Positions 35,082 through 48,306 of a stretch of DNA of 64,000 bases are shown piece after piece (the stretch's first letter is position 1; the number at the start of each line of letters is the position of its first letter). This DNA comes from Chrysomallon squamiferum (Eukaryota; Mollusca; Gastropoda; Neomphalida; Peltospiridae), in NCBI GenBank assembly GCA_012295275.1, contig CM022665.1:40811152-40875151 (forward strand), written 5' to 3'. Below the pieces are notes generated by a model. The model worked only from the letters and a program-made list of their open reading frames with translations, was not told the origin of the DNA and did not search any database. A program made the translations under genes and the position numbers.

Positions 35082-38000
35082 GTAAGTCCATTTAATTATA
35101 ATAATTAAATGAACTAAAATTAACTTGCTATTGTTTTGTGATCTGCCTGCAATTTTTTAGCCATAACAAGGGAGAAATCCTATTTAATAAGCAACCAGTA
35201 CAAAAACACAGATTTCATAAGTTTGGACTAAACTCCAGTGTATTATTACTTAATTTCAAATGGACATATATTTTTGTTTTCCACAAGCATGTAGCATGTT
35301 TTATTACTTTCATGTTTTCAGATTTTGTCTAGTCATAATTATATTTATGTAACAAAAGTCTAGAAAAAAAATGATTTTCTTTCTTTTTAAATATTTAAAA
35401 AATGATGGTAAATAAATATTTTGTTTAAAGTGTTCACATAATGATGCACAGGGTGAAGGTGTCCATTATTTCAACATTAAATCAAGAAATGTTCAGAGAA
35501 TATTGTAGTGATATAACAACTTCAGAAAAGAACCCTGGAATTTCAATGTTGGTTAATAGTGTGATGTTTTTCTTTTCTTATTTCTTTTGTTTTGTTAGTT
35601 TTTTCTCTATTTCTTTCTGATTTTTTCTATTTTTAAGTGAAAGCCTTACTGTCAAAATACAAGGCAAATGTTGCTTGACCAGCAGTACAGTTTGCAGAGA
35701 TGTAACCAAATTAATAATTCATTTTCATTTGATTGTGATCTTTTAAAGATTTACCACTTTCACTAGAAAACAGTAATAAGTGTACTGGATGTGAATTTTC
35801 TGTCACTGCTTTTACATTTAATGAAAAAGAAAACAGCTATATTCGTCAAGATTTCTTTATAATCATGATAATAATTTATACTTCATGATTTGACTGGTGT
35901 GTCTCTGTGTGTGTGATAATTAATTAATTAATTAATTATAATTAGTTGTTTCCTGTATGTAATGTGACCAGCATTCATCAAATCTCAGAAGAAACTGCAG
36001 GTGTGCTTATCACACTAATAATACTTGTAATTAGAATCTAAAAAAAACAACAAACAAAAACTCATATCATTAGCTGGTAATATTTGTAAATGATTATGGG
36101 TTGACTATTATTAATGTTGCTCTTTGGACATAATATATTTTAAAGAAGAAAAAAAGATCTTTAAGATACTATAGTGGAATTCTCCAAAAATCAAAAATAT
36201 ATTTAAGAAGTGAAAAATAATAATAATAATAATAATAAATATATAAATAAAGATAAAGAATGAGTATATATATATATATATATATAAGTGGTTTACATTG
36301 TCAGCTGTATGTTTTAAAGTAGATTCTACTGTCATTTTGCATTAACTTTCTATTTATTTATTTATAAGAATTTTAAAATGGTGACACAGATGTAAGCTTT
36401 AGATATTGTTTTTTTGGTTGTGTGTTATTTTTTATTACCTTTTCATTAAATGTCTATTTAATTTTTTATGTAAAATATAAAAATGAGTTTTATTCATAGA
36501 TATTAATTTTTAAGATACTAAATTACTTACTTACGGATAATAAAATGAACATTTTTTTTTTTTTTTTTTTTTTTTGTACATAAAACATTAACAGTAATCT
36601 GCGATCTTAAGTATTTTTAGAAATAAATTTATATACAATTTCTGATTTCTATCTTTGTTTTGCTATTTTCAGCTATTTCTTGTTACAGTAATGATACTTT
36701 GTTTTGTTTTGTTTGTTCATCTGATAGTTAAAACAGTTTACAATCTGTGACATTTATTTGTAACCTTTACATGTAATTAAATTGAAATCCACTTTTAAAA
36801 TAGCTTGCCGTCTGTGACTTTTTTATAATCCGTAGGTTTACGTCTAATTTCAAAACTATGACACTTTCATTTCGCAAGTCACTGGTTTTTTTAAAAATAA
36901 ATTTAGAAATGAGATATTAGTGATATTTTCACAAGATCTGAAATGTCTTTTAAGTTAAGCCAAACTCACTCATTTGTATAGTAATTGTCTCACTTGGGAA
37001 TTTCAGAAATACTTATTTGTATTAATAAAATATATTTCACAGACTATTGTTCTCTGGTGTATGATGAAATGAGAAGTTTATAGACATAAACATCTTCTTT
37101 TACAAATGTTGCAGCTGATTCTGCCAAATATACATCTCACATTAACACATATAAACAAATATTCACCCAAAGCTACATTTAATTATAGGTTTCATGAGAT
37201 AATTATTTAATGTTGTTAGGAAATAAATTCTATTTCGTGTTGTGAGAGATCCCAGAATAAATACAAATAGGAAGTTATATTCAGTAAATAGAATAATATA
37301 TTAAATAAATGAGAGAGTATATTAAATAAATAAAATATATTAAATATGTAATAATAATTAAATAAATAATATATTAATTATATTATTAGATTTTAAAATA
37401 ATTTTGCGGTGAGAATATTATTGTGCCTAATGAAATGAATAAATTATAATCAAATTTCTACTGTAAATATAACTTTAAAATTACAATTTGCATCACCCCA
37501 GAAATGGTTACGTTAAGCCTACTCATCCAGCAGACTATATATGTGAAATTAATCATGTAAATATAATTTAAAATTTAAAATTTGCAGCTGACTAGGTTCA
37601 AATGACACTGTTAATAGAATATAAAAGCATTAGTGATCTACTAAGCTATAGTAATGTAATTGATGGTGTAAAAATAATTGTAAAATAAAATTTCCATCAT
37701 CTGAAACAAGATTAACCATATAATTCATTTAAAAAGAAAAGAATATGTCTAGGCAGTATGGTTCAACATGTACAAGTCTTTACTATTTATTGTCAAAAGT
37801 TTAATGGTATAGCATAAGTTATATGACAGTAAAAGCATCCAAAATGTTGTTATTTGATCAAATATTTCTGGTCCAATATGATGTCAAAAGTATTCAGAAT
37901 GTATTCAGTTCTTGTCAGTTTTACTAATCCATGCATAAACTAACTGCATTGTAGTGATGTCCAAATAACTTACTGTGATTGATTTAACTTACGGCTGCTC

Positions 38001-38749
38001 AAAAATACACATTACTGCATTTGATGGAAAATACACTGAACATATTATCTATTCACCATCCGCCGTACAGGCTGTGTGATGCTGCACATCAAATTAAGGA
38101 TTAAATTGCAACACCAACTTTCAAACAAAAGAAAAATGTCATGTAGTCACGATTATGAGATTTTACACAAATACCTAATCTATCAACTCCAAAAGAAAAA
38201 CAAAATCTTGAATTAGTAATGCCAAAGATGCTTTTATTTAAGTTTGCACAAAATTTTCCATGATTATCAATACTCAACCAGGCATTTAGCTTTGTAGCCA
38301 TACATTTTATAGAAGTGATATCAAAATGAAACTAATGACATAATAAATATGGATTTTACTTACGTCCCAAATGATTTAATATGCAGGGTCATGTATTAAA
38401 TATAAAAGAGGCTTAGGTACATCAATCAGTGTATAAGAGAATGAAGTAACAATTTTTTGAGATTTGTCAGGGGATCTTTTATAAAAAGAATTATTCACAG
38501 CTAAAAAGCTTTGATGCACATCTCAAATAATACAAGAGTATACATTAGCAAAATCATACATACTAAAATAAAGCATGTTGTACAAGCTATGTGACTGTTA
38601 AAATTCATAAAATAGAATATTTAACAAAATATTGCTATTATGTTCAGATACGTGTGTATGTGTGTATTTATCTAAACATCTTATTGTATTTGAATGTGTA
38701 TGCCACAGATGTGATTTCTGAAATGCCATAATGTATAATTAAACATTAC

Positions 38750-39420
38750 TAGTTCTCCAAGTACAAATTACAGAGCTTGATAGAATGTATGACAAAATTA
38801 CAATTACTAGATACACTTTGAAATAAACTAATTTTAAAGCAGGTAATGTAGTATTTGACAAAAGTGAATTTAAAAGTTATATAAAATTAAATTCAGTTAT
38901 CAAATATTGATAATCATTTGAATGTATGACATTTTTGGTTACTGATTAAGTCAGTTATTTAACATTTTCAAGTTTTATTATTTGCTGATCAATAATTTTT
39001 AATGCATTTAAAAGAATGTTCAATTGATTTTCAATTTATATAAGTTCAATAATTTATCAAATATTGACAACCAGTAGAATGTATGACAGATTAAGTTACT
39101 GACATAACATTTTCAAGTTTTATTTTCAGATCCATAAGTTTTAAAGTATTTAATAGAATATTTGATAAATTAATAAAATGTACCAGTTTAATTAATTATT
39201 ATAAACTTTGTAATTTAGCAAATCTGTATGTATGTGCGTGTCTTTGTGTGTATGCCTAAATGAATATACAGTAAGACAACTGACAGAATGTTTATATCAA
39301 AAATTATTATTTGTTAAACTTTTAAAGCCCTTATGATTATTCACATCCATAAATCTTAGTGCAGTTTGCAGAATATTAGATAAAAACATCAGTAATTTAA
39401 GTTAGAAATCTATCATTTAA
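38750..39420. repeat. Degenerate tandem repeat, period about 140-160 bp
   Basis: Segments starting gaatgtatgaca recur at about 38,784, 38,922 and 39,077, with a weaker copy near 39,285. Each is followed by AT-rich sequence containing variants of taacattttcaagttttatt and a partly conserved taagttttaa-type tail. The copies are strongly diverged, so unit edges are approximate. Confidence 0.5.
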
Positions 39421-39779
39421 TGCAAGTACATCTATCTTGTGACAAATAACAGGATTTATGACCACTCGTATTATTAGCTTAACATTTACATACTACCACT
39501 GTTAGAATATAATAATAAAATTGTTACAAATTTGTCAAGTACAAAATTTGTATGTATGATAAGTCTGGAACAAAGTGTCTTGTGTATATTGCTTTTTCAT
39601 ACATTTATTCATCAATAAGCAAGCTGTACCATAGAGTAATTTAGTAAAAAGACCAAATTTAATACCATGAAATTTTAAATTTTTGGTGTCAGAATATAAT
39701 TCCAGTAAAGATACCCAGGTTTAATCATTATTTTATTTTTAAAAACATAATAAATGCTTAACAAGTCATAAAATAATAT

Positions 39780-39857
39780 TTTTCATTCTCTCATCTGTAG
39801 CTGGAATCCTCTTGAATGTTACCCCAGGAGACTGTCCTAACAATTCTGATGGTAACT
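39780..39857. other. Exon-like segment readable on either strand
   Basis: Plus strand: acceptor tctcatctgtag, then CT and GILLNVTPGDCPNNSD, then donor GATG|GTAACT (exon 39,801-39,851); the peptide loosely resembles the GVLRV part of B3GALNT2. Minus strand: acceptor tttttcacatttcag, then LPSELLGQSPGVTFKRIPAT continuing DERMKNIIL and TGA, with AATAAA soon after, which looks like a terminal exon. Both cannot be true as drawn. No partner exon was found for either reading. Confidence 0.3.
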
Positions 39858-40210
39858 GAAATGTGAAAAAGAAATTACAGTAAATTGTAAATGTCTATCA
39901 AATCAAATTGTTGCACCATTTCTACATGCAGTATCACAAAATGCCATTTTGTCATCTATTGTAGCTGTCAGTTATTTTTAAGTTTTTATTTATTTATTTA
40001 TTTATTTTTTCTAAAAATCATTCACTAATATAACCTCAGTTTCTGCTAGTAGTAGACATAAATAATAATGAAACAAATAGGTAAAGTAAATTATTCTCAT
40101 TGATGTCTTGAACTTAATATCAGAGCTGTGACTTCTGTGTCAGTAATAGCTTGCTAGCTAGTATGAAGTATGAAGTGTGTTTTTCTACGTGTTACTTAAT
40201 GTCTGTATTG

Positions 40211-40655
40211 AGGGTGATTTGCCAGATGTTATCAAGGTGCACTTGTCAGTTAATGTTGATGATGATTTGTCAGATGTTATTGTGGTACATTTGTCAGTTA
40301 ATTTTGATGATGATTTGTCAGATGTTATTGTGGTACATTTGTCAGTTTATGTTGATGATGATTTGTCAGATGTTATTGTGGTACATTTGTCAGTTTATGT
40401 TGATGATGATTTGTCAGATGTTATTGTGGTACATTTGTCAGTTTATGTTGATGATAATTTGCCAGATGTTATCAAGGTGCACTTGTCAGTTAATGTTGAT
40501 GATGATTTGTCAGATGTTATTGTGGTACATTTGTCAGTTTAAGTTGATGATGATTTGTCAGATGTTATTGTGGTACATTTGTCAGTTTAAGTTGATGATG
40601 ATTTGTCAGATGTTATTGTGGTACATTTGTCAGTTAATGTTGATGGTGATTTTTC
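40211..40655 (+). repeat. 48-bp minisatellite, about 9 copies, open in two frames
   Basis: The word cagatgttat recurs every 48 bp (40,223, 40,271, 40,319 and so on). Because 48 is a multiple of three, the array stays open: one frame reads DDLSDVIVVHLSVYVD repeated, another reads MICQMLLWYICQFMLM repeated over 185 codons. A variant unit (tatcaaggtgcac) occurs at 40,223 and again at 40,463, exactly 240 bp or five units later, showing a higher-order duplication. It sits in the probable B3GALNT2 intron. No signal peptide, promoter or splice support is seen, so coding is doubtful. Confidence 0.85.
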
Positions 40656-41659
40656 CAGCTGTTTATATAAGGGTAATGTACATTGTCCTGGGTAACTTGA
40701 TTAGTTAATATTAAAGCTGATTTAGTTAAGTTAATAAAGTTTGCATCTAGCTTGTATTTAATAAATCCTTTGCTGCTAATTAGTTAAAGTGGCCCTTAAT
40801 CAGTAAGTTTATTTAATGAAAAAAAAAACAGAACAACAAAATATTAAAAAAATATATATGTTATGGTTTTCGTATTATTGTTCTTGATATTATTGTTATT
40901 ACTATTTATTTATTTATTTTATTATTGTTATTACTTATACTTTGTATTAATATTAAACATCAGAATATAAAAATGCACAAGTAATATTACTGGTATATGA
41001 TCAGTCTAACAGTTTTCAAAGCCCTAGTATTATTAATATCTAAGATTTATACATACAGATCTTGTTACCCTCTGACAAAGTTATTAAAGAATTTTCAGAT
41101 GGAACTGATGTTTTTAGTTCTCATGGGAATTGTTGCTTTGGCCTGAAATATTCTATAATGCTTTGTCCAAGTTAGCTGTAGCTACTGTGACACTGGGGTG
41201 GAATGGAGCATTTTCGAATCTACTTACTGCAAATAAGATTTCTGGACTGTGTCATCAGGTCACTGTTACAGAGAGATTATATTAATCAAAAGTACAGTGC
41301 AAGATTCAGAATTTTTACATACAGAGATACAAGTTTATTCTCCTGAGAGTTGTGTTGATTAGTTTTCTTAGATATCAACTGTTCTTTATTTAATTTTTTA
41401 TTTTATTAATATGTATGTGTGTGTGTAAATACATATATATATACATATATTAATTATGTTTTTATTTTATTATTATATATAGGTTTGATATTTTTTGAAA
41501 TTTCATTTTAAATCAGTCCTTTTTTTTTTATTTCCTTCTTTCTTTTTTTTAAGTTTTAAATTTTTAATTATTAATTATTTACATTTCTATCAGCACTATC
41601 ATTACGTATTTTATTTTGCATTTTATCATTATTTTATATCTACTTGTTTATTTTTTCTC

Positions 41660-42160
41660 TGTCATTCTATCTGAAGCCAAGATTTTTTATGACAGCATTC
41701 CTTTGCTCCACAGTTTGAGCTGTGATATCAGCTGTTGCCACATTGAATATAGCTTGCCATTTTCGCTACCAATCCACCAATATATTTGTTTTATTGGAGA
41801 ACATAATATGACAACTTTTGATACGACATGACCGGAAAAGATTATACTGAGTTGAAGATTCATTCTAAGATGTTTATGACCATTGAGATTTCCGTGCAGC
41901 ATCAAGCTTATGAAATATTTTCCAAACGACAATTCCCTTGAAGCTTGGTAATTCTTGGTGTCGTCTTTTTGTTGTCGATTGTAAAATTTGTGTCGTAATG
42001 TGAATCATGCATCGTTGGTAAGACTTTTATCTGATTTTATTCACATCGCTGAAGTTGTTTACTTGACTGAAGATAATCAAAAAAGTTTAGCATTAATGGG
42101 TGAACATTACACAATAAAATCATGCTTTTGCGTCAAGGGGGAAACATAAGATAAAAGATA
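41660..42160. other. Balanced-composition island, no gene recognised
   Basis: Five hundred bases with clearly higher GC than the flanks. Open frames exist on both strands (plus 41,616-41,831, minus 41,687-41,932), but none shows a motif or a convincing splice pair. It could be a conserved regulatory element, an unrecognised exon or an old repeat. Confidence 0.3.
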
Positions 42161-43617
42161 TTTTTCTGCTTATAAGCAAGAAAAAAGTTGTGAAGGTTTT
42201 CTGTCCTCACTCAGATCAGTTACTAAGACTTGTTAACTGCTGTTCTTTAACTGTAGTTAATTACAAAAGTCCTCTAGTGATCCATTACAGGTTAGCAGTT
42301 TTGATCAAGAAGGCTTTAAAATTTAAAAAAACATTAACTTTTGAATCATTTATTGGACAACCTATTGAGATTATGACATCAGCTTTAATATTTTCTAACA
42401 AATAACTATTAAAATTTATGGATTTTGGATTTAAATGTTTATTTATCTGATGTTGGGATATGTAAAAAAAAAAAAAAAAAAAAAAAAAAATAAATAGATT
42501 ATTTCAGAATATCTTTAATCTCTGTTAGTTTCAAGCAGTGCATTCCAAGCACACACTGCATGAACCTTGACTGAACCTGTAAATACAGTAAGTACATTAG
42601 AAATCAAAGACAATTAGTCAGAGGAGAGAAATGTTATTTCTTACAAAGTTATTGGAATAAGCTACTCCAAGGAATATGCTCGTCCTTCCACAATGATATT
42701 ACAAAACGATAAATAAATTATCACAACTGCCTCACATCAGCAGTTTTGCACTGGTGTTTAATATCCTAACTTAATTCTAATGTGAAGTTCATGTGTTGAT
42801 TAATGTAAAAATGTCCTTCACACTCATCAAGACGATGTCCTAACTCAAACAGCCACTGGTTTTCTCTGCCTTCGGGGAAAAGTCGCAGCAAATTGAGTAC
42901 TCAACAGCGATTCTTGCTTAATTCAGTGATAATTTTAATTTCATTTCCAGTATGTCTCAGTGGACTGATGTTTCCTAACTTCTATCAGTTTATTTTATTA
43001 TGAAGATAACAGACATTTAATCATGCATGATGATGTGATAATACCACAGGAATTACGAACTCCATGAAACACCTATCTCTGTGGAGGGGAAAAAAAAAAA
43101 GAAATCAGCATTTATTTTGGTGATTAACATTCAAACAGATAATGAACATGAACCATCTTTTGTAACAACTAAGTAAGCCTTACATTATTTGTCTGTTGTC
43201 AGAATGAAATATAATACTGAAGTAGAACATGAAATAACTTTTGTAAATAGGTAAAGTTTGCAGAGTGTAATTTCATTAAATAATAAAAAATAATAATAAT
43301 AATAACAACATTTGGATGATTAGTTTCAGAAGTCAAAGCTCTGTATATTTATGACAACAACTAAAACAATTTCACCAATTTTAAATCAAAATGGGTAAAA
43401 GCAGAGAGGCTAAAAGTCTGGAAATTACATGAAACGGTAAATTTTTATCACACACTGGTGGTATTATTGTAAAACCTAATCCACATTAAGAGTGCATCAG
43501 GGAAGATCAATAATTAATTATAGTTTAATAACTACAGTTTCAAAAAATTTATAAGCATTCCTTTGAACAAAAATGAATATTTTATGTGTTTAATTCAGTA
43601 AACATTTCAGTGAAATT

Positions 43618-43654
<37 letters not shown>

Positions 43655-44519
43655 AAATTTAAATTTACAAATTTAAAAAATAGTTATATCTGCACATACA
43701 TATGAGTTGGAAACAAAGGCTGGAATTGGAAATGGCCCAGTGAACACACATGGAAGATTTGATCACATAGCATGCTATGCCTCAGGCCAGTTTTTCTGAT
43801 ATTGACCCGCTTGTCCTTGGTGATTGGAATGTGAAATTGTTGATTGGGCATAGTTAAAGAGAATTGATCCAGTGAACTGTTATGCCTCAGGCAAACATGC
43901 TGTTATTAAAAATAAATATTTGCAGTTTACATCCGTTTTTTGGGTCACTGAGTTAAAATCCTTTTATTTAATTATTTATATATTTGCTTGTTTAGTTATT
44001 TTATTATTATTATTATTAATTTGTTTTGTATTATATTATATTTATTTATCTATATATATGTTTGATTTATTTATTTATATTTTAGTTAAACTATTTATGC
44101 ACTCCAGTTCTAAATCCAGTTTGTTTAATGCTCATCTTATTTCATTACATAAAAATTAAATTAAAAAAACCTCTCCTCCTTTTTTCATTATAGAATCTTT
44201 TTAAGAATAATTTTGAAAAAAAAAAAAAAAAACAAAAAATCTCACCCAAAAACCAAGTCATTCCATTTAGTACAGTTTTAAAAATTGTTACCACCCCCTT
44301 TTTTTCCCCTTCTTTTAAAAAAAAAAAAAAAAAAAAAATCAGCTGTAACATGAATCAGCATTTTGTGCTCTTGTCTTCTTATTTTTTTTATTTATTTATT
44401 TATTCTTCTACCTGGAGGCCATGTTGTGGTTCTGTCACACTGAAAATTATATCATTAAGAAAAATTACACATTGATGTAGTAATGCTTGTACTTTTCTTT
44501 GATGTGCCATTCATTGTTG

Positions 44520-44720
44520 TGTAGTTTTTTTATCACATTACCCGACCTCAGTCCCGCTCAATAACATGTCTTGGTGACAATGTGAGAATGGCGTATTAAC
44601 TTTCGTCTGTTGGCAGGAATAACTCTAATTTACGACATTTCGTCAAAGCCCTAAGTAATTTGTCTAGTTTTGCATTTTTCTTAAAACATTATCTATTCCC
44701 AAGCGGTTTCTTTGTTTTTA
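44520..44720. other. Candidate conserved non-coding element
   Basis: A 200-bp island with CpGs and homeodomain-like words (taacatgtcttggtgaca, aagtaatttgtc) but no open frame of note. Its composition contrasts sharply with poly-A/T-rich flanks. Confidence 0.3.
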
Positions 44721-45564
44721 CTTTTGAGATATTTTTTAGCATTAATTTTTATCTCTGTCTTTAGATGTTTTTATCTTCTTTTAACTCTCTTTCCATTTTC
44801 CCCCACTTTTTGTCACTTTCCAAGAGCCATTCTCTTTTTCGTTTAAAAAAAAATAATAATAAAAATAGAAAAAATAAATCTGTATTCCTAAGTGTAATGA
44901 TGAAATTATGTCCTTTTATTTACAAGTTTTATGAAAATCAGTTTATTTTATTCATTTCAGGATTCAGTTTGGTTTCTTCTTTGAGTGTGGAAGGTTGCTA
45001 CATAATATAAAGTGGATTACTTAAATTTTACCATTTTGAAAGATAATTAAAAATTCATTTTTGGTTAGTTAAAAGAAAAAAAAAAAAGATTTTAAACCAT
45101 TATTACATTTAGTTTTTACATTATATTCATATACTGAAGAATGAAAAAGGATATTCTTGATTTAACAGCAATGTCACATTATTGTGTTTTGCATTCATTT
45201 AGCTTAAATATATATATATATATTTTTATTTATTTATTTAATACAGTAACAGGAGACAAACTCAGAATAAAGTCTTTTAAATTTTTTATTTATATATATA
45301 TATATATATATTTTTTTTTTTCTCACATTTGTTTCTGTAGCAAAAGGCTTAACTTTAATAATAAATGGATTTATTTGGTCTTGATGTGACAGCAGAATTC
45401 CCTCTTGTCAACTGTATAGAAATCAGTTTGACTCAAACCGCAAGAAACTTCCTGATCGTATAATCAAGTCAAACTGTTTGGTCTAACAGTAATGTGGTTA
45501 CATGTCAGTCCAGTGGCTTCATGCTAAGAATACCAATTCACTGCCATCTTCTCATTAAAGTAGT

Positions 45565-45995
45565 CTTAGGTGCTTATGTTCTCTTACTGTAGTATTATCT
45601 TATGTTCTCTTACTGTAGTATTATTGTCTTGTTCTCTTACTGGATTGTTATCTTAAGTTCTGTTACTGTAGTATTATCTTCTTAAGTTCTGTTACTGTAT
45701 TATTATATTCTTAAGTTCTGTTACTGTAGTGTTATCTTAAGTTCTTTTAGTGTAGTATTATCTTCTTTTCTGTACTGTAGTTTGTTTCTTTTCTATTACT
45801 ATAGTCTCTTAGGTTTATGTTTTCTGTTACTGTAGTCTTTGGTTCTTATGTTCTGTTTGTAGTGTTATGTTCTTGCATTCTTTTACAGTAGTGTTAGGTT
45901 CTATTTTTCTGTTACTGTATCATCATGTTCACATGTTTTATTACTGTAGTTTCAGGCTCATGTTTTCTGTTACGATAGTCTTAGTTCATATGGTC
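45565..45995. repeat. Degenerate tandem repeat, unit about 25-32 bp
   Basis: Many imperfect copies of a unit containing gttctgttactgtagtatta occur in a row. Spacing varies by small indels. I see no coding content. Confidence 0.7.
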
Positions 45996-46686
45996 TGTTA
46001 ACATGATAAAAAGTCTGCAGTTAATTAGTAGTAATATATTCAGTGGAATGCAGGATCTCTCTTCCTTTGTATGTCTACTGAGTTTCTTCCAGTTCTAGCC
46101 AGTGCTCCTAGTTGATTTATGTTTTCTTCTTTGCTGATCAGTGCTTCACTGATGTTAACAGAAATTTTTAAAGATACATTATTTCCTTCATAATGTTACT
46201 GTTTATATGCATTACTAAACATACTGTTTCATTTGTACTGAACCTGTCACTGAATATCATTGACAAATAGATAAAAACATACTCTTCAGTTAAGATTTCC
46301 TTTTGTTATCATCTTATTAATCTGCATTTAAAAAAAGAACAATGAAGTGTTTATGTCTGGTGTTATCTTTTAATTTTATTTTATTTTTATTTTTTATTTT
46401 TTTTTATCTTTGTCTGGAATGAAGTTATTTCTGTATTTTTCTTATTCTTATCTTTATTTTTTTCTTCTCCTTGTTATTTTTCAGCCATATTGGATTCCAT
46501 ATTAACTTTGAAAATATTATGAAGATGACTAACTTATACTTAGCTATAAAAACATTTGCCAGATATGTTATTGCTTTACCATTGAGCTATATCCTATTAC
46601 AGATAGTCTGGTTTGTTAGGTGTAGCAAAGACTGGTGTGAGGGAAGGTACATGCATATTGTTAATTACCAATAAACAGATGATGAT

Positions 46687-46980
46687 GACTGAATGACAGC
46701 TATGAAGAGCTCTGTCTGATAGTATCATAACAAAATGATATGTTTGATTTCTGATAACAATTACTGGTTTGAAATTAACTATCATTAAATAATTATATAT
46801 TTATTTAATATTTTTTGTCTAGGGATTGAGTGATTTCCTTGACAGAATGATGTTATCATAACAAAATTATATCTTTGATTCCTAACAACAATTACTGGTT
46901 TGAAATTAACTGTCATTAAATAAATAAATATTTATTATTTTTTATCTGCAGACTGAGTTATTATTTCCATGACTGAATGG
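46687..46980. repeat. Tandem duplication, period about 131 bp, about 2.2 copies
   Basis: The words tatcataacaaaat and caattactggtttgaaatta occur in both copies; the first starts at 46,723 and 46,854. The unit edge word gac.gaatg appears at about 46,687, 46,840 and 46,970. The copies differ at scattered bases and by short indels. Confidence 0.75.
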
Positions 46981-47865
46981 AAAGAAAGCACATAATTTGA
47001 ATAGAATGTTTGATCTGAAAATTAATAAAAGAATATGCCATGCAATAGTTTATGTATGAAGTAATTACTTTCCTGTACTGTTGTTTATAGATGTTTGTAA
47101 AAGTATTGTCTTAATATTAAACTCATCAAACAATCATTCCACATAGAATTGGGATGATGGACAGACATTTCTCTAATCTGAATCCATACCATTCTGGAAG
47201 AAATGTCTTAGTTTCTTGCGTTCAGTTCATGTAGTCTTAGGTTTCTTTTTCTTTTCTTTCTTTCTTTTTTTTTTTTTTTTTTTTTTTTTTTGCCTTATGA
47301 AATCAGGATAATTAAATCACCATCTTCCTGAAAGAAACTCATTTTATTTATTAATGGTTATATATTTTAAAATTTGTTAAAATATTTTTTAATAAGGTCA
47401 CTGATTACTTGTCAACATGAATTTCACTGAACTGCAATACCTTCTTTTATATATAAATGTATCAGTCAACAGAATGGCAGCAAATTTCCTTCATAATATA
47501 TAGTATTACAGTAGCATCAATAACAATTTAAAAGAAACATGCAATTTTGTTATGCATATGTCATTCATAATCCATTGCAATATTGCAAAATCAGTAACAC
47601 ATTTAACAACAACATGCAAATGTGTGATGCATATACTAAAATATATGAACACACACTTGTCTGTCTTTTTCAGTAATTACCCTGTTAGATACAGATTTAG
47701 CAAATCTGGCACAGCAACTTACCAGGGATGGGGAATGTTCTAGTTTAAACCCTAGGAATGACTGAGTAGTTTGTCTCCTTTCAGTAACCACCTTAGCACA
47801 AACACCCATCCCACATACTCCTGGTACCATTATTCACAATTATTTACATACAGACAGACAGACAG

Positions 47866-47898
<33 letters not shown>

Positions 47899-48233
47899 TC
47901 ACTAAATAATAATAAAAAAAAAAAAGAAGTGATGAATATAATATTATTAATTTTACAAAATTATTACCTGTGTCTGGAATCTAAATTACATTTGTCACTA
48001 CTGAGTGTCATTAATAACATTTCTTAATTTATTTCTGTGGATTACTTTCACTAATTCCTTTTAGTTTTCCTCCCCCATCATTTTTTAAAATTATTATTTA
48101 ATTATTTTTCTTTCTTTTTTTCATTATTTGTTCTTTTTTATCTTTTGGTTTTTATAAATGGACATTCCTTCACAATTTAATAAATAACAACGTGGTCTTC
48201 TTTTTTTTAATTTTTTTTTTTTTTTAATATTTA

Positions 48234-48259
48234 AGTGTGTGTGTATATGTATGTATATG

Positions 48260-48306
<47 letters not shown>
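48234..48306. repeat. (TG)n microsatellite with TATG interruptions
   Basis: A TG-rich run with the longest pure block at about 48,276-48,300. Confidence 0.93.

Larger units (their letters stand above)
35082..40210 (+). other. Long non-coding stretch after B3GALNT2 exon 6
   Basis: Probably the start of a very large intron. It holds (AAT)n/(TA)n near 36,213-36,287, poly-T near 36,552, a degenerate satellite at 38,750-39,420 and the two-strand exon-like segment near 39,800. A 64-codon open frame at 35,138-35,332 does not fit the phase of exon 6 and shows no motif. Confidence 0.6.
40656..45559. other. Non-coding stretch with several balanced-composition islands
   Basis: AT-rich DNA with poly-A runs at 42,463-42,490 and 43,620-43,650. 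Islands of more balanced composition lie at 41,130-41,290, 41,660-42,160, 42,780-43,090, 44,520-44,720 and 45,380-45,560. No frame joins into a recognisable protein. Confidence 0.5.

Noticed and set aside
35138-35332. Possible B3GALNT2 exon 7 just after exon 6
   Set aside because: The acceptor near 35,160 gives a stop in phase 0, which exon 6 requires, and the open frame does not resemble the family.
35385-35407. AATGATG|GTAAAT as the end of a B3GALNT2 exon (an ND-G motif joining the 39.8-kb segment)
   Set aside because: The upstream frame reads poly-Lys/Phe low complexity with no convincing acceptor and no similarity.
40151-40708. 185-codon frame as a real secreted or membrane protein
   Set aside because: The frame exists because the 48-bp repeat unit is divisible by three; a second frame is equally open and no gene signals surround it.
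42520-42600. Minus-strand peptide resembling the WNALP tail of non-LTR reverse transcriptases
   Set aside because: Only a few residues match and no upstream reverse transcriptase frame is present.
42560-42600. Plus-strand GTAAGT donor at about 42,588
   Set aside because: All three frames upstream contain stops within a short distance.
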